A DNA stretch of 64,000 nt from Deltaproteobacteria bacterium (GCA_020848545.1 JADLHZ010000072.1:34372-98371), one strand, 5' to 3'; shown: positions 43,584 to 52,866, counted from the stretch's first letter. Notes: a model not told the origin generated them from the letters alone. Program-made: numbers and translations.

Positions 43584-45158
43584 TCAGAGCTCCAGGAACA
43601 AGGTGGTGGGATCTTCGAGCAGGCGCTTCACCTCGGCGATGAACTGGGCGCCGATGTAGCCGTCGATCAAGCGGTGATCGAACGACGCCGCGAAGTTGCC
43701 GAGGTCACGGATGACGACCTGCTCGCCGACGACCGCCGGCTTCTTCTTGATCGCGTGCACGCCCAAGATGGCGACCTCCGGATAGTTGATGACCGGCGTC
43801 GCCAGCATGCCGCCGAGCGCGCCGAGGCTGGTGATCGTGAACGAGCCGCCCGTGAGCTCTTGCTGTGTCGCTTGCCGCCGGCGCACTTTCTCGGAGAGCG
43901 TCTCAATCTCGCGCTGCAATTGCACCATCGACTTTTGGTCCACATTGCGAACGACCGGCACCATCAGGCCGTCGTCCGTCTGCACGGCGATGCCGATGTT
44001 GATGTCGCTCTTCATCACGTACTCGCCGCGCGCGTCGTCGACGAGCGCGTTGATCGCCGGGAACTTTCGCAGCGCGACGACACACGCCTTCATGATGAAG
44101 GGCAGGAAGTTCAATTTGATCTTCTGCGCCGCCAGCTTCCCATTCACTTGCTCGCGCAGCTTCACGAGGTCCGTCAGATCGAACTCGTCCACGTAAGTGA
44201 AGTGCGCCGCGGTCGACTTCGACTGGTGCATCTTCTCGCTGATGCGCTTGCGCAGCCCGCGGATCTGCACGCGCGTCTCTTGGCCTGGACGCGGCGGCGG
44301 TAGTTGAGAAGACTGCTGTTGGGCTTGCGCCGGCTGCGACTGCTGCTGCGCGGCCGGCCGCATCTCATCGCGACGCGGTTCGTCGCGGCGCGGCTCTTCC
44401 CGACGCGGCGGCGGCGGATCCCGCGGCTCTTCGCGCACGGGCTCGCGCCCAAAATCGCGACTGTTGCCGCGGCTCTCCTGTCGATGGTCCTGCCGATCCT
44501 CGCGCCGCGGCTCCTGCGTGCGCGCTTGCACGTTCTCGCGCACCGGCGCTTCGGTCTGCGTCGTCTGCGCCTTGGCTTGCGGCGGCGGCGTGAACGAGAT
44601 CACCTGGCCGCCTTGGGCCTGGCGCAAGACGTCTTCGCGCGTGATGCGGCCGAACGGCCCGGTGCCAGCCACCTTCTGCAGCTCCACGCCTTCGTCGCGC
44701 GCGAGCTTGCGCACTGCGGGCGTCGCCAAGATCTCGCGCTCGCCGGTCGACGCGACCAAGGCGTTCGATCCTTGCGCCACCGCTTGGGTGCTCGTCGCTT
44801 CGAAGGACGCGCGCGGCTCGGTGCGGCTCACTTCCACGCGTTGCGGCGGCGGCGTCGAGTCCGGCGCGCGCGACGGGGCTTTTTCCGCCGCCGGAGCCGG
44901 GGCAGGAGCCGACGCTTCGCCGCCGGTGTCGATCTCGATGATCGCCTTGCCCACCTTGGCGACTTCGCCTTCCTTGAAGAAGAGCTTCGAGACTTTGCCG
45001 GCCTTCGGCGACGGGATTTGCACCGTCGCTTTGTCGGTCATGATCTCGACGAGCGTTTGATCTTCTTTGACGACGTCGCCCGGCTTCACGTGCCAGCGCA
45101 CGACTTCGCCTTCGACCACGCCTTCGCCAATGTCCGGGAGAATGAACTGATATGCCAT
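43584..45158 (-). CDS. Dihydrolipoamide acyltransferase (E2) of a 2-oxoacid dehydrogenase complex
   Basis: 524 residues from ATG 45158 (GAGGA upstream). Lipoyl domain about 1-80 with lipoylation Lys in EIMTDKATVQIPSP. Peripheral subunit-binding domain about 155-190 (ATPAVRKLARDEGVELQKV). An Arg/Glu/Gln-rich linker about 200-290 (repeated RREEPRRDEPRRDE). Catalytic domain about 295-524 with the acyltransferase end DHRLIDGYIGAQF. The lipoyl synthase gene at 47477-48457 is just upstream in the same direction. The highly charged linker is longer than in most E2 proteins. Confidence 0.95.
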   Translation of the reverse strand: MAYQFILPDIGEGVVEGEVVRWHVKPGDVVKEDQTLVEIMTDKATVQIPSPKAGKVSKLFFKEGEVAKVGKAIIEIDTGGEASAPAPAPAAEKAPSRAPDSTPPPQRVEVSRTEPRASFEATSTQAVAQGSNALVASTGEREILATPAVRKLARDEGVELQKVAGTGPFGRITREDVLRQAQGGQVISFTPPPQAKAQTTQTEAPVRENVQARTQEPRREDRQDHRQESRGNSRDFGREPVREEPRDPPPPRREEPRRDEPRRDEMRPAAQQQSQPAQAQQQSSQLPPPRPGQETRVQIRGLRKRISEKMHQSKSTAAHFTYVDEFDLTDLVKLREQVNGKLAAQKIKLNFLPFIMKACVVALRKFPAINALVDDARGEYVMKSDINIGIAVQTDDGLMVPVVRNVDQKSMVQLQREIETLSEKVRRRQATQQELTGGSFTITSLGALGGMLATPVINYPEVAILGVHAIKKKPAVVGEQVVIRDLGNFAASFDHRLIDGYIGAQFIAEVKRLLEDPTTLFLEL

Positions 45159-45181
45159 TTGCACTGTCCTCAGTAATTCGG

Positions 45182-46204
45182 TCAGTAGTTGAGTGTGCGA
45201 TCGACCGCGGCGCGCATGCGCGACACCGACGGCATGTAGTCGTGCTCGAGTGAGTACGGAAACGGGGTGTCGAAGCCGGTCACGCGCTGCACCGGGGCTT
45301 CGAGCTTCAACATCGCGCGCTCGTGGATCAACGCGCTGAGCTCGGCGCCAAAACCACAGGTGCGCGGCGCTTCGTGCACGATGACCGCGCGGCCCGTCTT
45401 CTCGACCGACTTCAGGATCGTCGTAAGATCCACCGGCCACAAGGTGCGCAGGTCCAAGACCTCGGCGGAGATGCCGTCTTTTGCCAAGGTCTCGGCGAAC
45501 TCGCTCACGGTGTGCCACATGGCGCCCCAGGCGATGAGCGTCACGTGCTTGCCTTCGCGCGTGACCTTCGCTTGCTCGAGCGGCACTTCGTAGTCGCCGG
45601 TCGGCACTTCGCCCTTCGCCGCGCGGTACATGCGCTTCGGCTCGAAGAAGATCACGGGATCGTCTTGGCGCATCGCCGCGAGCAACAAACCCTTCGCGTC
45701 ATACGGCGTCGCCGGGCAGACGACCTTCAGGCCGGGCGTATGAATGAAGTACGCTTCGGGCGATTGTGAGTGGTAGTGACCGCCGCGAATGCCGCCGCCG
45801 TAGGGCGTGCGCACGATCAAAGGACACGGATACTGGCCGCCCGAGCGATAGCGGTACTTGGCCGCCTCGTTCACCAGCTGATCGAACGCGGGAAAGATAT
45901 AGTCGGCGAATTGGATCTCGGCGACCGGGCGCAAGCCATAGATTGCCATGCCGATCGCGGTGCCGATGATGCCGCCTTCGCTCAACGGCGTGTCGATGGC
46001 GCGGTTCGGCCCGAACTCTTGGTAGAGCCCCTGCGTCGCCCGGAACACGCCGCCGAACTTGCCGACGTCCTCGCCCATGACGAGCACGCGCGGATCCTTG
46101 CGCATCTGGATCTTCAGCGCGTCGTTGACGGCCTGGATGATGTTCATCGTCTGGGTCTGAGCCATAGGGGGCGCTTTCTGTTGCACAGCTTGCATGGAGC
46201 TCAT
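45182..46204 (-). CDS. 2-oxoacid dehydrogenase E1 component beta subunit
   Basis: 340 residues from ATG 46204, which overlaps the E1-alpha stop (ATGA); ATG 46165 would give 327 residues and a more usual N-terminus. The E1-beta pattern is clear: MNIIQAVNDALKIQMRKD, VLVMGEDVGKFGGVFRATQG, DTPLSEGGIIGTAIGMA, and the C-terminal TGFDTPFPYSLEHDYMPS. It forms the alpha2beta2 E1 with the upstream alpha subunit. Confidence 0.95.
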   Translation of the reverse strand: MSSMQAVQQKAPPMAQTQTMNIIQAVNDALKIQMRKDPRVLVMGEDVGKFGGVFRATQGLYQEFGPNRAIDTPLSEGGIIGTAIGMAIYGLRPVAEIQFADYIFPAFDQLVNEAAKYRYRSGGQYPCPLIVRTPYGGGIRGGHYHSQSPEAYFIHTPGLKVVCPATPYDAKGLLLAAMRQDDPVIFFEPKRMYRAAKGEVPTGDYEVPLEQAKVTREGKHVTLIAWGAMWHTVSEFAETLAKDGISAEVLDLRTLWPVDLTTILKSVEKTGRAVIVHEAPRTCGFGAELSALIHERAMLKLEAPVQRVTGFDTPFPYSLEHDYMPSVSRMRAAVDRTLNY

Positions 46205-47400
46205 CCCTTCGCCGAACTGGTCGCGTTGACTACGCCGTGCACTGGCTTCTGCTTGTGCCGCAGCGCTTCGTTCTTCTCTTCGCGCAGATGCCACGGCAGC
46301 TCTTTGTAAACGTCTTCGAACACGGTCTCGGTCTGCGGCAGGTCCATCGTCTCGGCCAGCTTGATCGCGGTGGCGAGCTGGTCCTGAATCTTCGTGACGA
46401 CCGACTGCTCCCACTCTTGCGACCAGAGCTCGCGGTGTTTCAGGAAGTTGCGCAAGCGCGGCAAGGGATCCATGTGCGCGAACTTCGCTTGGTCTGCCTT
46501 TTCGTCGCGATAGACCGACGGGTCGTCCGAGCTCGAGTGCGCGCTGAAGCGGTACGTGCGCGCTTCGATCAGCGTCGGGCCTTCGCCTTTGCGTGCGCGC
46601 TCGACGGCTTCGCGCGTGGCCGCGATCATCGCGAAGATGTCGCCGCCGTCGACGAGCACGCCCGGCATGCCGTACGCGCGCGCCTTCATCGCGAAGGTCT
46701 CGCTCGCGCTCTGCACCTCGGCCGGCGTCGAGATCGCCCAGCCGTTGTTCCTGCAAACGAACACGACGTTCGCCTTGTAGACCGCCGCGAAGTTCATGCC
46801 GCAGTGAAAGTCGCCCTCCGCCGTGCCGCCTTCGCCCATGAAGCACAGGGAGACGTTCTCTTCGCCCTTCAGCTTCATCGCCCAACCGACGCCCGCCGCT
46901 TGCGGGATCTGCGTCGACACCGGGCTCGAGATCGACACGAGGCCGATCGCGCGGTCGGTGTAGTGGCACGGCATCTGCCGGCCCTTCACGAGATCTTGGC
47001 GGTTGCCGAAGAGCTGGTTCGCGAAGGTCTGCAGCGTCATCCCGCGCCAGAGCAGGCTCGCGAGCTCGCGGTAGCAGAGAAAGAGCCAGTCCGCCTTCGT
47101 CGTTGCGTACGCGGCGCCGAGGATCGATCCTTCTTCACCGCGCGACTGCATGTAGAAGCCGATGCGGCCCTGGCGCTGGACCGTGAGCATGCGCTCATCG
47201 ATCTCGCGGTTCTGCAGCATCACTTCGAACAGGCGCTTCAGGTCGGCGTCGGGGATCACCGGCAGCTTCGCGCCTTTGACGACGCTGCCATCCGGGTTCA
47301 CCAGGCACAGGGGCGTGCGATCGCGCTCTGTCGCGACGGCGGCGTTTTTCGCGACGGAGGCGGCGGTTTTCGGCGTTGCTTTGCGGGCTTTACTGGCCAT
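46201..47400 (-). CDS. 2-oxoacid dehydrogenase E1 component alpha subunit (first copy)
   Basis: 399 residues from ATG 47400. The N-terminal about 60 residues are Lys/Ala-rich, then the E1-alpha domain: RIGFYMQSRGEEGSILG, the TPP/Mg motif CFMGEGGTAEGDFHCGM with RNNGWAISTP, and AHSSSDDPSVYRDE. It differs strongly from the second copy at 42540-43580 except in the core motifs. The first gene of the operon: E1-alpha, E1-beta, E2, second E1-alpha. No E3 (lipoamide dehydrogenase) gene is in the window. Confidence 0.95.
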   Translation of the reverse strand: MASKARKATPKTAASVAKNAAVATERDRTPLCLVNPDGSVVKGAKLPVIPDADLKRLFEVMLQNREIDERMLTVQRQGRIGFYMQSRGEEGSILGAAYATTKADWLFLCYRELASLLWRGMTLQTFANQLFGNRQDLVKGRQMPCHYTDRAIGLVSISSPVSTQIPQAAGVGWAMKLKGEENVSLCFMGEGGTAEGDFHCGMNFAAVYKANVVFVCRNNGWAISTPAEVQSASETFAMKARAYGMPGVLVDGGDIFAMIAATREAVERARKGEGPTLIEARTYRFSAHSSSDDPSVYRDEKADQAKFAHMDPLPRLRNFLKHRELWSQEWEQSVVTKIQDQLATAIKLAETMDLPQTETVFEDVYKELPWHLREEKNEALRHKQKPVHGVVNATSSAKG

Positions 47401-47445
47401 GTCTCGGTTCCTTCCCGGACGGGTTACCCGGGCAACGCTGCTAAT

Positions 47446-47458
47446 GGTCCCTGGGACC
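47446..47458. other. Perfect palindrome GGTCCCTGGGACC between lipA and the E1-alpha gene
   Basis: GGTCCCTGGGACC is a perfect 13-base palindrome with a single central base. It is followed on the plus strand by CTTTTT. It lies between the lipA stop (47477) and the E1-alpha ATG (47400), on the promoter side of the operon. It shares GGTCCC with the dispersed repeats, so it may be related or may be an operator. Confidence 0.35.
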
Positions 47459-47476
47459 TTTTTCAAGTCTCGACGC

Positions 47477-48457
47477 CTATTCGAGCACGGGGAGCGACGC
47501 CCGCCCGAGCGACCGGAGCCGCGAAAGATCCCGATCGTGCCGCGCGACGGTGTTGTCGCCGGCAATCCGCTTCAACATGAAGAGCTCCGCGGCCTTGTAC
47601 GAGCTGCGCACGAGCGGCCCGCTCGCCACGTAGTCGAAGCCGAGAGCGCGCGCTTCTTCGGCGTACCACTCGAAGCGCTCGGGCGTGACGTACTCTTTGA
47701 CCGGCAGGTGCTTCAGCGTCGGCCGCAGATACTGGCCGAGCGTCACGATGCCGACGCCGTTCGAGCGCAAGTCGCGCAAGGTCTGCGACACCTCCGCTTC
47801 GGTCTCGCCGAGGCCGAGCATGACCGAGCTCTTCGTGACGACGCCTTCGCGCAGCTTGCGGCCGCGCGCGAGCACTTCCAGCGACTGCTTGTACGTGGCC
47901 CGAACGTCACGCACGCGCCGCTGCAAGCGCTCGACCGTCTCGATGTTGTGCGCAAAGACGTCGACGCCGCTCGCGAGCATCGTCGTGATGTCTTTGAGCT
48001 TGCCTTGGAAGTCGCCGGTCAGCGTTTCCACGACGATGCCGGGCACGCGTGCTTTGATCTCTTTGACCGTGCGCGCGAAGTGGGCGGCGCCGCTGTCCGG
48101 CAGGTCATCGCGATCGACGCTCGTCAGAACCACGTAGCGCAGGCTCAGCGCCTCGCACACCGCCGCCGATTTCGAAGGCTCGTCGCTGTCCAAGACGCCC
48201 TGCGGATTGCCGCTCTTGACAGCGCAGAAGCGGCAGCCGCGCGTGCAGACGTCGCCGAGCAGCATCAAGGTCGCGGTTCCGCTCGCCCAGCACTCGCCGA
48301 GGTTCGGGCAGCGCGCTTCTTCGCAGACCGTGTGCAGGCCGAGCGCCTTCAGCCGCGACTTCAACGTGAGATAGGTGTCGCCAGTCGGCAGCGTGACCTT
48401 CAACCAGTCGGGTTTTTTCGGTGCGGGGATGGCCGCCCCGGTCGCGGGTACTTCCAC
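47477..48457 (-). CDS. lipA: Lipoyl synthase
   Basis: 326 residues from GTG 48457. Auxiliary cluster CEEARCPNLGEC and the radical-SAM motif CTRGCRFC are both present, as is the terminal VRSSYKA Ser ligand. It inserts two sulfurs into the octanoyl group on lipoyl domains. It is placed upstream of the E1/E2 operon and just after the Rieske gene (10 bases between), so lipoylation and the complex are genetically linked. About 35 extra residues follow the usual end of the protein. The first about 15 residues are uncertain. Confidence 0.96.
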   Translation of the reverse strand: MEVPATGAAIPAPKKPDWLKVTLPTGDTYLTLKSRLKALGLHTVCEEARCPNLGECWASGTATLMLLGDVCTRGCRFCAVKSGNPQGVLDSDEPSKSAAVCEALSLRYVVLTSVDRDDLPDSGAAHFARTVKEIKARVPGIVVETLTGDFQGKLKDITTMLASGVDVFAHNIETVERLQRRVRDVRATYKQSLEVLARGRKLREGVVTKSSVMLGLGETEAEVSQTLRDLRSNGVGIVTLGQYLRPTLKHLPVKEYVTPERFEWYAEEARALGFDYVASGPLVRSSYKAAELFMLKRIAGDNTVARHDRDLSRLRSLGRASLPVLE

Positions 48458-48467
48458 GGGCCGGGCG

Positions 48468-48866
48468 TTACGCCACGGTCTTCTTTTTGACAATACAGTA
48501 GACGCCGCCGTCCTTGATGACGACCGGATAGACCTTCTGGGCGTCGCAGATCTTCGGGTTGGTCTGCAGCTCGCCGTCCCTGACCGAGAAGCGCAAGAAA
48601 TGGCGCGGGCAGGTGACGATCGGCCCATCGAGGCGGCCGCCCGAGAGCAAAGCGCCCGAGTGATTACAGCTGTCTTCAATCGCGTGGTACTTGCCGTCGA
48701 CCTTGCTCAAGCAGATGCCGTAGTCGCCGAACTCGACGCCCTTGAGCTCTCCGTCCTTCAAGGTGTCGTCGGCGATGCGGATGAGCTCTTCGTCGGGGCC
48801 GGGCGCGCTCTTCGGGCCGTCTGCTTCAGGCCGATCGGGGAAGAGCGGGAGATTCGGGTTCGACAT
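48468..48866 (-). CDS. Rieske [2Fe-2S] protein
   Basis: 132 residues. Rieske ligands: CNH...CPRH in DSCNHSGALLSGGRLDGPIV then TCPRHFLRF. Soluble, no signal peptide. N-terminal Pro-rich tail. It is an electron carrier of the ferredoxin or nitrite-reductase-small-subunit type. It is directly upstream of lipA, which needs electrons for its radical chemistry; whether it is the donor is inference. Confidence 0.92.
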   Translation of the reverse strand: MSNPNLPLFPDRPEADGPKSAPGPDEELIRIADDTLKDGELKGVEFGDYGICLSKVDGKYHAIEDSCNHSGALLSGGRLDGPIVTCPRHFLRFSVRDGELQTNPKICDAQKVYPVVIKDGGVYCIVKKKTVA

Positions 48867-48913
48867 CTGGTGGAAATCTTAGGTGGCCCGATTTGTTGGT
48901 GCAAAGATTTTCG

Positions 48914-49489
48914 TTATGCCGCCACGCCTTGGCCGGTGACGCGCGCCATCTCCGCGACGTCGCGCGGGCGCAGGCACCAGCTCACCCCGAGCGCCTTCGC
49001 TTTTTGCATCATCTCCGCGCTGCCTTGCTCGCCGACGATGATGACACGCAGCTCGCGGTACTCGCCCTTCCTCTTGATCAGCTCGGCGAGCGTCAGCGCT
49101 TCGAAGGATGCGTCCATGATCAAGAGGTGCGGCTTGAAGGTGCCGAGCTCGATCAACGCCATCTGGCTCGTCTGCGTGAAGACCGCGGTCACTCGGCGCG
49201 CGAGCGACTCGAACGCTTTGCGCCAGTTGTTGATGTGGGCGCCGTCGCGCTCGAGCACGAGGACGCGGTGGCGATTCAACGCATCGAGCGAGAGCGGCAC
49301 CGGCATCCCCCGCTTTTGCGCGAACTCGACGACATCAGCCGCGCGGATGCGCCGATGGCCGCCGGGGGTCCGGTACACAGCGAGATAGCCCTTCTTCGAC
49401 CAGTTGATCACCGAAGTCGCGTCGACCTGCAGCATGCGCGCGACCTCGGCCGACGTCAGTAAACGCTCGGGATCGTTGATGTCCGGCAC
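48914..49489 (-). CDS. MerR-like HTH regulator with a degenerate receiver domain
   Basis: 191 residues from GTG 49489 (GAGGAGG about eight bases upstream; the frame extends to a TTG at 49516). N-terminal winged HTH of the excisionase/MerR type: LLTSAEVARMLQVDATSVIN then GYLAVYRTPGGHRRI. C-terminal about 75-185 is receiver-like: RVLVLERDGAH, the Asp position LLIMDAS and the switch Lys position replaced (WCLRPRD). So phosphorylation may be lost or altered. The gene is followed by the Rieske/lipA group on the same strand. Confidence 0.82.
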   Translation of the reverse strand: MPDINDPERLLTSAEVARMLQVDATSVINWSKKGYLAVYRTPGGHRRIRAADVVEFAQKRGMPVPLSLDALNRHRVLVLERDGAHINNWRKAFESLARRVTAVFTQTSQMALIELGTFKPHLLIMDASFEALTLAELIKRKGEYRELRVIIVGEQGSAEMMQKAKALGVSWCLRPRDVAEMARVTGQGVAA

Positions 49490-49583
49490 TTGAGCGACCC
49501 TCCTCGCCGGTAACAATCGGGCATTTTGCCACTTTGTTGAATTTGTCCCCCTCGTTCGGAGTGGGCGTCGGGTTCTGAGGGCG

Positions 49584-50222
49584 CTAGCGGATCTTGCGAA
49601 GCGGGGTGCCGGCGTCGAGCATGTGGCCCATCTTCAGGCGCTTCGTGTCGAGGTAGTTCAGCGAGTGCTCGTTCGCATCCGCCTGAATCGCCACGCGGCG
49701 CACGATGGCGACGCCATACTCTTCGAGGCCCGACACTTTGTCCGGGTTGTTCGTCATCAACTGCACGCTGCGCACGCCGAGCGCCTTCAACATCGCCGCC
49801 GCAAAGTCGTAGCGGCGCGCGTCGACGTCGAAGCCGAGCTTGACGTTCGCTTCGATGGTGTCGGCGCCTTTTTCCTGCAACGCGTAGGCGCGGATCTTGT
49901 TTCCGAGCCCGATGCCGCGGCCTTCTTGGCGCAGGTAGAGGACGACGCCGCGGCCGGCCTTGGCGATCGCTTGCAACGACATCTCGAGCTGCTCCCGGCA
50001 ATCGCACTTCAACGAGCCGAGCACTTCGCTCGTGAAGCACTCGGAGTGCGCGCGCGCGAGCACCATCTCGCCGCCGGCGACGTCGCCTTTGTAGATCGCC
50101 AAGTGCTCGGCGCCTTGTTCGTCGCGAAAGACGGCGACCTTGAAGGTGCCGTGGCGGGTCGGGAGGTTGGTCTCGGCGTATTTTTCGATGCGGGGCAAAA
50201 CGTTTTCCGTTTGCTGTGTCAC
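49584..50222 (-). CDS. ribA: GTP cyclohydrolase II
   Basis: 212 residues from GTG 50222 (AGGGG seven bases upstream; the open frame goes to 50303). Zinc ligands in SECFTSEVLGSLKCDCREQ, the catalytic YLRQEGRGIGLGNKIRAYAL, and QLMTNNPDKVSGLEEYG are all present. It opens GTP in the first step of riboflavin synthesis. No RibB domain is fused and no FMN riboswitch is visible upstream. Confidence 0.96.
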   Translation of the reverse strand: MTQQTENVLPRIEKYAETNLPTRHGTFKVAVFRDEQGAEHLAIYKGDVAGGEMVLARAHSECFTSEVLGSLKCDCREQLEMSLQAIAKAGRGVVLYLRQEGRGIGLGNKIRAYALQEKGADTIEANVKLGFDVDARRYDFAAAMLKALGVRSVQLMTNNPDKVSGLEEYGVAIVRRVAIQADANEHSLNYLDTKRLKMGHMLDAGTPLRKIR

Positions 50223-50273
50223 AAAAAGTCCCCTGTCTCTCACTGAGATAAGGCCTGGGCGGTTGACTGGCCT

Positions 50274-50303
50274 AGCATAGCGACCGCCGATTAGATGCAG
50301 CAA
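50274..50303 (-). promoter_or_regulatory. Candidate sigma-70-type promoter for ribA
   Basis: On the minus strand TTGCTG, an 18-base spacer and TATGCT lie about 50 bases upstream of the ribA start. Both elements are near consensus, but spacing is one base longer than ideal. Confidence 0.35.
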
Positions 50304-50352
50304 AGCGGCAAAGGATGACGCGGCGGTCCACAGATAACCCTAAGTCCGCGCG

Positions 50353-52803
50353 CTAGAAGAAGTTTCCGATCGTGAATTCGAATACCACGTCGCGATCATA
50401 GGGACGTATCTTGGTGAACGGAATACCCCACTCGAAGCGCAAGGGGCCGATCGGCGAGAACCAACGGATACCGAAGCCGGCGCTCCAAATGAGCCCGAGC
50501 GGCGGCTCGACCGGGGCGCCGTCGCCGATGCGGTACACCTTCGGGATGTTCTTGCTGCCGATGTAGAAGAAGTTCTGATTGTCGTCGTAGGCGTTGCCGG
50601 CATCGACGAACACGACGCCGCGAAAGCCCGCCTTCTCGAAGATCGGAAACTCGACCTCGAGGTTGAGTTGGAGCTGCTTGTTGCCGCCGATGATGAACGC
50701 CGAGTTGGCGCTCGTCGGATCGTTCGCCACCGTCGGCACGTTGAGGCTCGGCCCAACCGTCAACGGCGCGTAGCCGCGGATCGAGTAGATGCCACCCAAG
50801 TAGTAGCGCTCGGAGATCGGCACACCCTGCACCGAGCGGCTCCAGATCCAGCCGACTTGGGCGTTGCTGCGGAACACGAAGCCGGCGCCGAGCGGATAGT
50901 AGAAGCGCGCGGTGCCGCCCAAGCGCAGGAAGTTGAACTGCGAGCCGATGTATTGGTCGGCGATCTCCGCGCTGGCGAGCCCGAAGAAGCCGCGCGTCGG
51001 AAAGAGGCGGTTGTCGCGCGTGTCGTACTGCAGATCGAAGCGCAGGCTCGAGACGATGCCCGTCTGATTCAGGTTGAAGATGTTCCGGCCGTACTGCGCG
51101 CCGTAGTAAGTGTTGTTACCGACTTGCACGTGCTCGAGCGTGTAGGTGAGGAAGCCGCGTAAGGTGCCGCTCTCGTTCAACGGATAGCCGAACCCGAGCG
51201 AGCCGCCGCGCCGCGCGCGCACGAAGTCGCTGAACCGCTGCTCGGTGACGTAGCCGTTGAAGTTGAAGGTGAGCTCGGTGTCCAGAAAGTACGGCTCGAC
51301 GAAGTTCAGCGTGAAGATCTGCCGGCCGAAGGGGCCGAAAGAGAGCTGCGCCTGCAACGACACGCTCTGGCCGCGGCCCAAGAAGTTCTGCTGCGAGATC
51401 TGCGCGGTCGCGATGAAGCGCTCGACCGAGCTGAAGCCGGCGCCGACCTGGAAGGTGCCGGTTGCCTTCTCCTTGATCTTGACGAGCACCTTCATCTTGT
51501 TCGGCGCGTTGCCGCGCTCGGTCTCGACCTCGACGGTCTCGAAGTAGCCGAGCGCCGTCACGCGCTGCTTGCTGTACTCGAGGAGCGAGCCGCTGAAGAG
51601 CTCGCCTTCGTACACGCGCAGCTCGCGGCGAATGACCTTGTCGCGCGTCTTCGTGTTCCCTTGGATCTCGATCGTCTCGAAGTAGACCTTCTCGCCAGGA
51701 TCGATGTCGAGGTCGAGGTCGACGACGCGGGTGTCCGGGTGGATCTTCGTCTGCGGCGTGACGTTCGCGTAGGCGTAGCCGTGATCGCGGTAGACGTCGG
51801 CGACCCGCGCCAAGTCGGCGAAGAGCTTCGTGCGGTTGAAGATCTCGTTCTTCTTGACCGTGATCCTGCCCTCGACGTCCTTCTTCTCGACGAGGCGTTT
51901 TCCTTCGTCGTCGTAGAGGTCGATCTTGCCGGTGATGCCGATGTCGCCGATCGAGAACTGCTCGCCCTCCTCGATCGGCACGGTGATGTAGATGTGGCGG
52001 CGATCGCTCGAGATCTGCACCTGCGGCTTCAGCGCGCGGGCGTTCAAGTAGCCGCGATCATAATAGATGTTCGTGAGCTTGTAGAGGTCGGCTTGGAACA
52101 TCTCCTCCCGGTAGGTGCCGGCGCCGGTGAGGAAGGAGAGCAAGTGCCCCTCCTTGGTCATCATTTGTGACTTGAGATCGTCGTCGCTGACCGCCTTGTT
52201 GCCGAGGAAGGTGATCTTGCGAACCTCCACCTTCTCGTTCTCTTTAATGACGAACGAGACTTCGACCTCGTTGTTGCCAGCGTCGTCGAACTTGAACTCG
52301 ACCTCGGCGAGGTAGAAGCCCTTGTTCAAGTAGAGCTCGCGGATCTTGCCGACGTTCTTCGCGAGCGCGTCGATGTTCAGGATCTGCCCGGCCTTGACGT
52401 CGATGACGCCCTTGATGTCGTCGTTGCCGATCTCGTCGTTGCCGACGAAGCCGACGTTTCGGATCGACGGCTTCTCGAGCACTTCGACGACGAGCAGCAC
52501 GTCCTTTTTGTGCACCTCGCCGGGGCGGCGCTTGATGATGACGTCGCGAAACAGGTTCGTGCCGAACACCGCCCGCACGTCTTGGGTGACCTTGCCCTGC
52601 TCGTAGACTTCGCCGCGCTTGCTGACGAGCACGCGCTTGACCACTTCCTCGTCGACCCGGCGCAGGCCCTCGATGACGAAGCCCTCGATCTTGGCGTCCT
52701 CGGCTGGTGGGTCTTCGGCGCGCGCGATCGCGGTCGAAAACACTGTCGCGATCAACGTCGCCAGCAAGAACAGCCGCGGGATGTGACGACACACGAGGGT
52801 CAT
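50353..52803 (-). CDS. bamA: Outer membrane protein assembly factor BamA
   Basis: 816 residues from ATG 52803 (an open frame extends far upstream over the antisense EtfD-like gene and is not protein). Signal peptide about 1-29 (LFLLATLIATVFSTAIARAE). Five POTRA domains about 40-440, each with a D-x-V/I-K-R or G-N-x-x turn. The beta-barrel about 440-816 ends in FTIGNFF with a C-terminal Phe. The barrel loop motif IRGYAPL is the conserved family signature. It inserts beta-barrel proteins into the outer membrane, consistent with the OmpA-type and barrel-like proteins elsewhere in this window. Confidence 0.96.
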   Translation of the reverse strand: MTLVCRHIPRLFLLATLIATVFSTAIARAEDPPAEDAKIEGFVIEGLRRVDEEVVKRVLVSKRGEVYEQGKVTQDVRAVFGTNLFRDVIIKRRPGEVHKKDVLLVVEVLEKPSIRNVGFVGNDEIGNDDIKGVIDVKAGQILNIDALAKNVGKIRELYLNKGFYLAEVEFKFDDAGNNEVEVSFVIKENEKVEVRKITFLGNKAVSDDDLKSQMMTKEGHLLSFLTGAGTYREEMFQADLYKLTNIYYDRGYLNARALKPQVQISSDRRHIYITVPIEEGEQFSIGDIGITGKIDLYDDEGKRLVEKKDVEGRITVKKNEIFNRTKLFADLARVADVYRDHGYAYANVTPQTKIHPDTRVVDLDLDIDPGEKVYFETIEIQGNTKTRDKVIRRELRVYEGELFSGSLLEYSKQRVTALGYFETVEVETERGNAPNKMKVLVKIKEKATGTFQVGAGFSSVERFIATAQISQQNFLGRGQSVSLQAQLSFGPFGRQIFTLNFVEPYFLDTELTFNFNGYVTEQRFSDFVRARRGGSLGFGYPLNESGTLRGFLTYTLEHVQVGNNTYYGAQYGRNIFNLNQTGIVSSLRFDLQYDTRDNRLFPTRGFFGLASAEIADQYIGSQFNFLRLGGTARFYYPLGAGFVFRSNAQVGWIWSRSVQGVPISERYYLGGIYSIRGYAPLTVGPSLNVPTVANDPTSANSAFIIGGNKQLQLNLEVEFPIFEKAGFRGVVFVDAGNAYDDNQNFFYIGSKNIPKVYRIGDGAPVEPPLGLIWSAGFGIRWFSPIGPLRFEWGIPFTKIRPYDRDVVFEFTIGNFF

Positions 52804-52866
52804 GCCGTTCTGCCGGTGAAACACGCGCACATTTGGGGGCCCCCGCTTACATGAAAGCCTAGGGCG

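Noticed and set aside
50223..50352. FMN riboswitch upstream of ribA
   Set aside because: The conserved RFN element sequence blocks are not visible in the gap.
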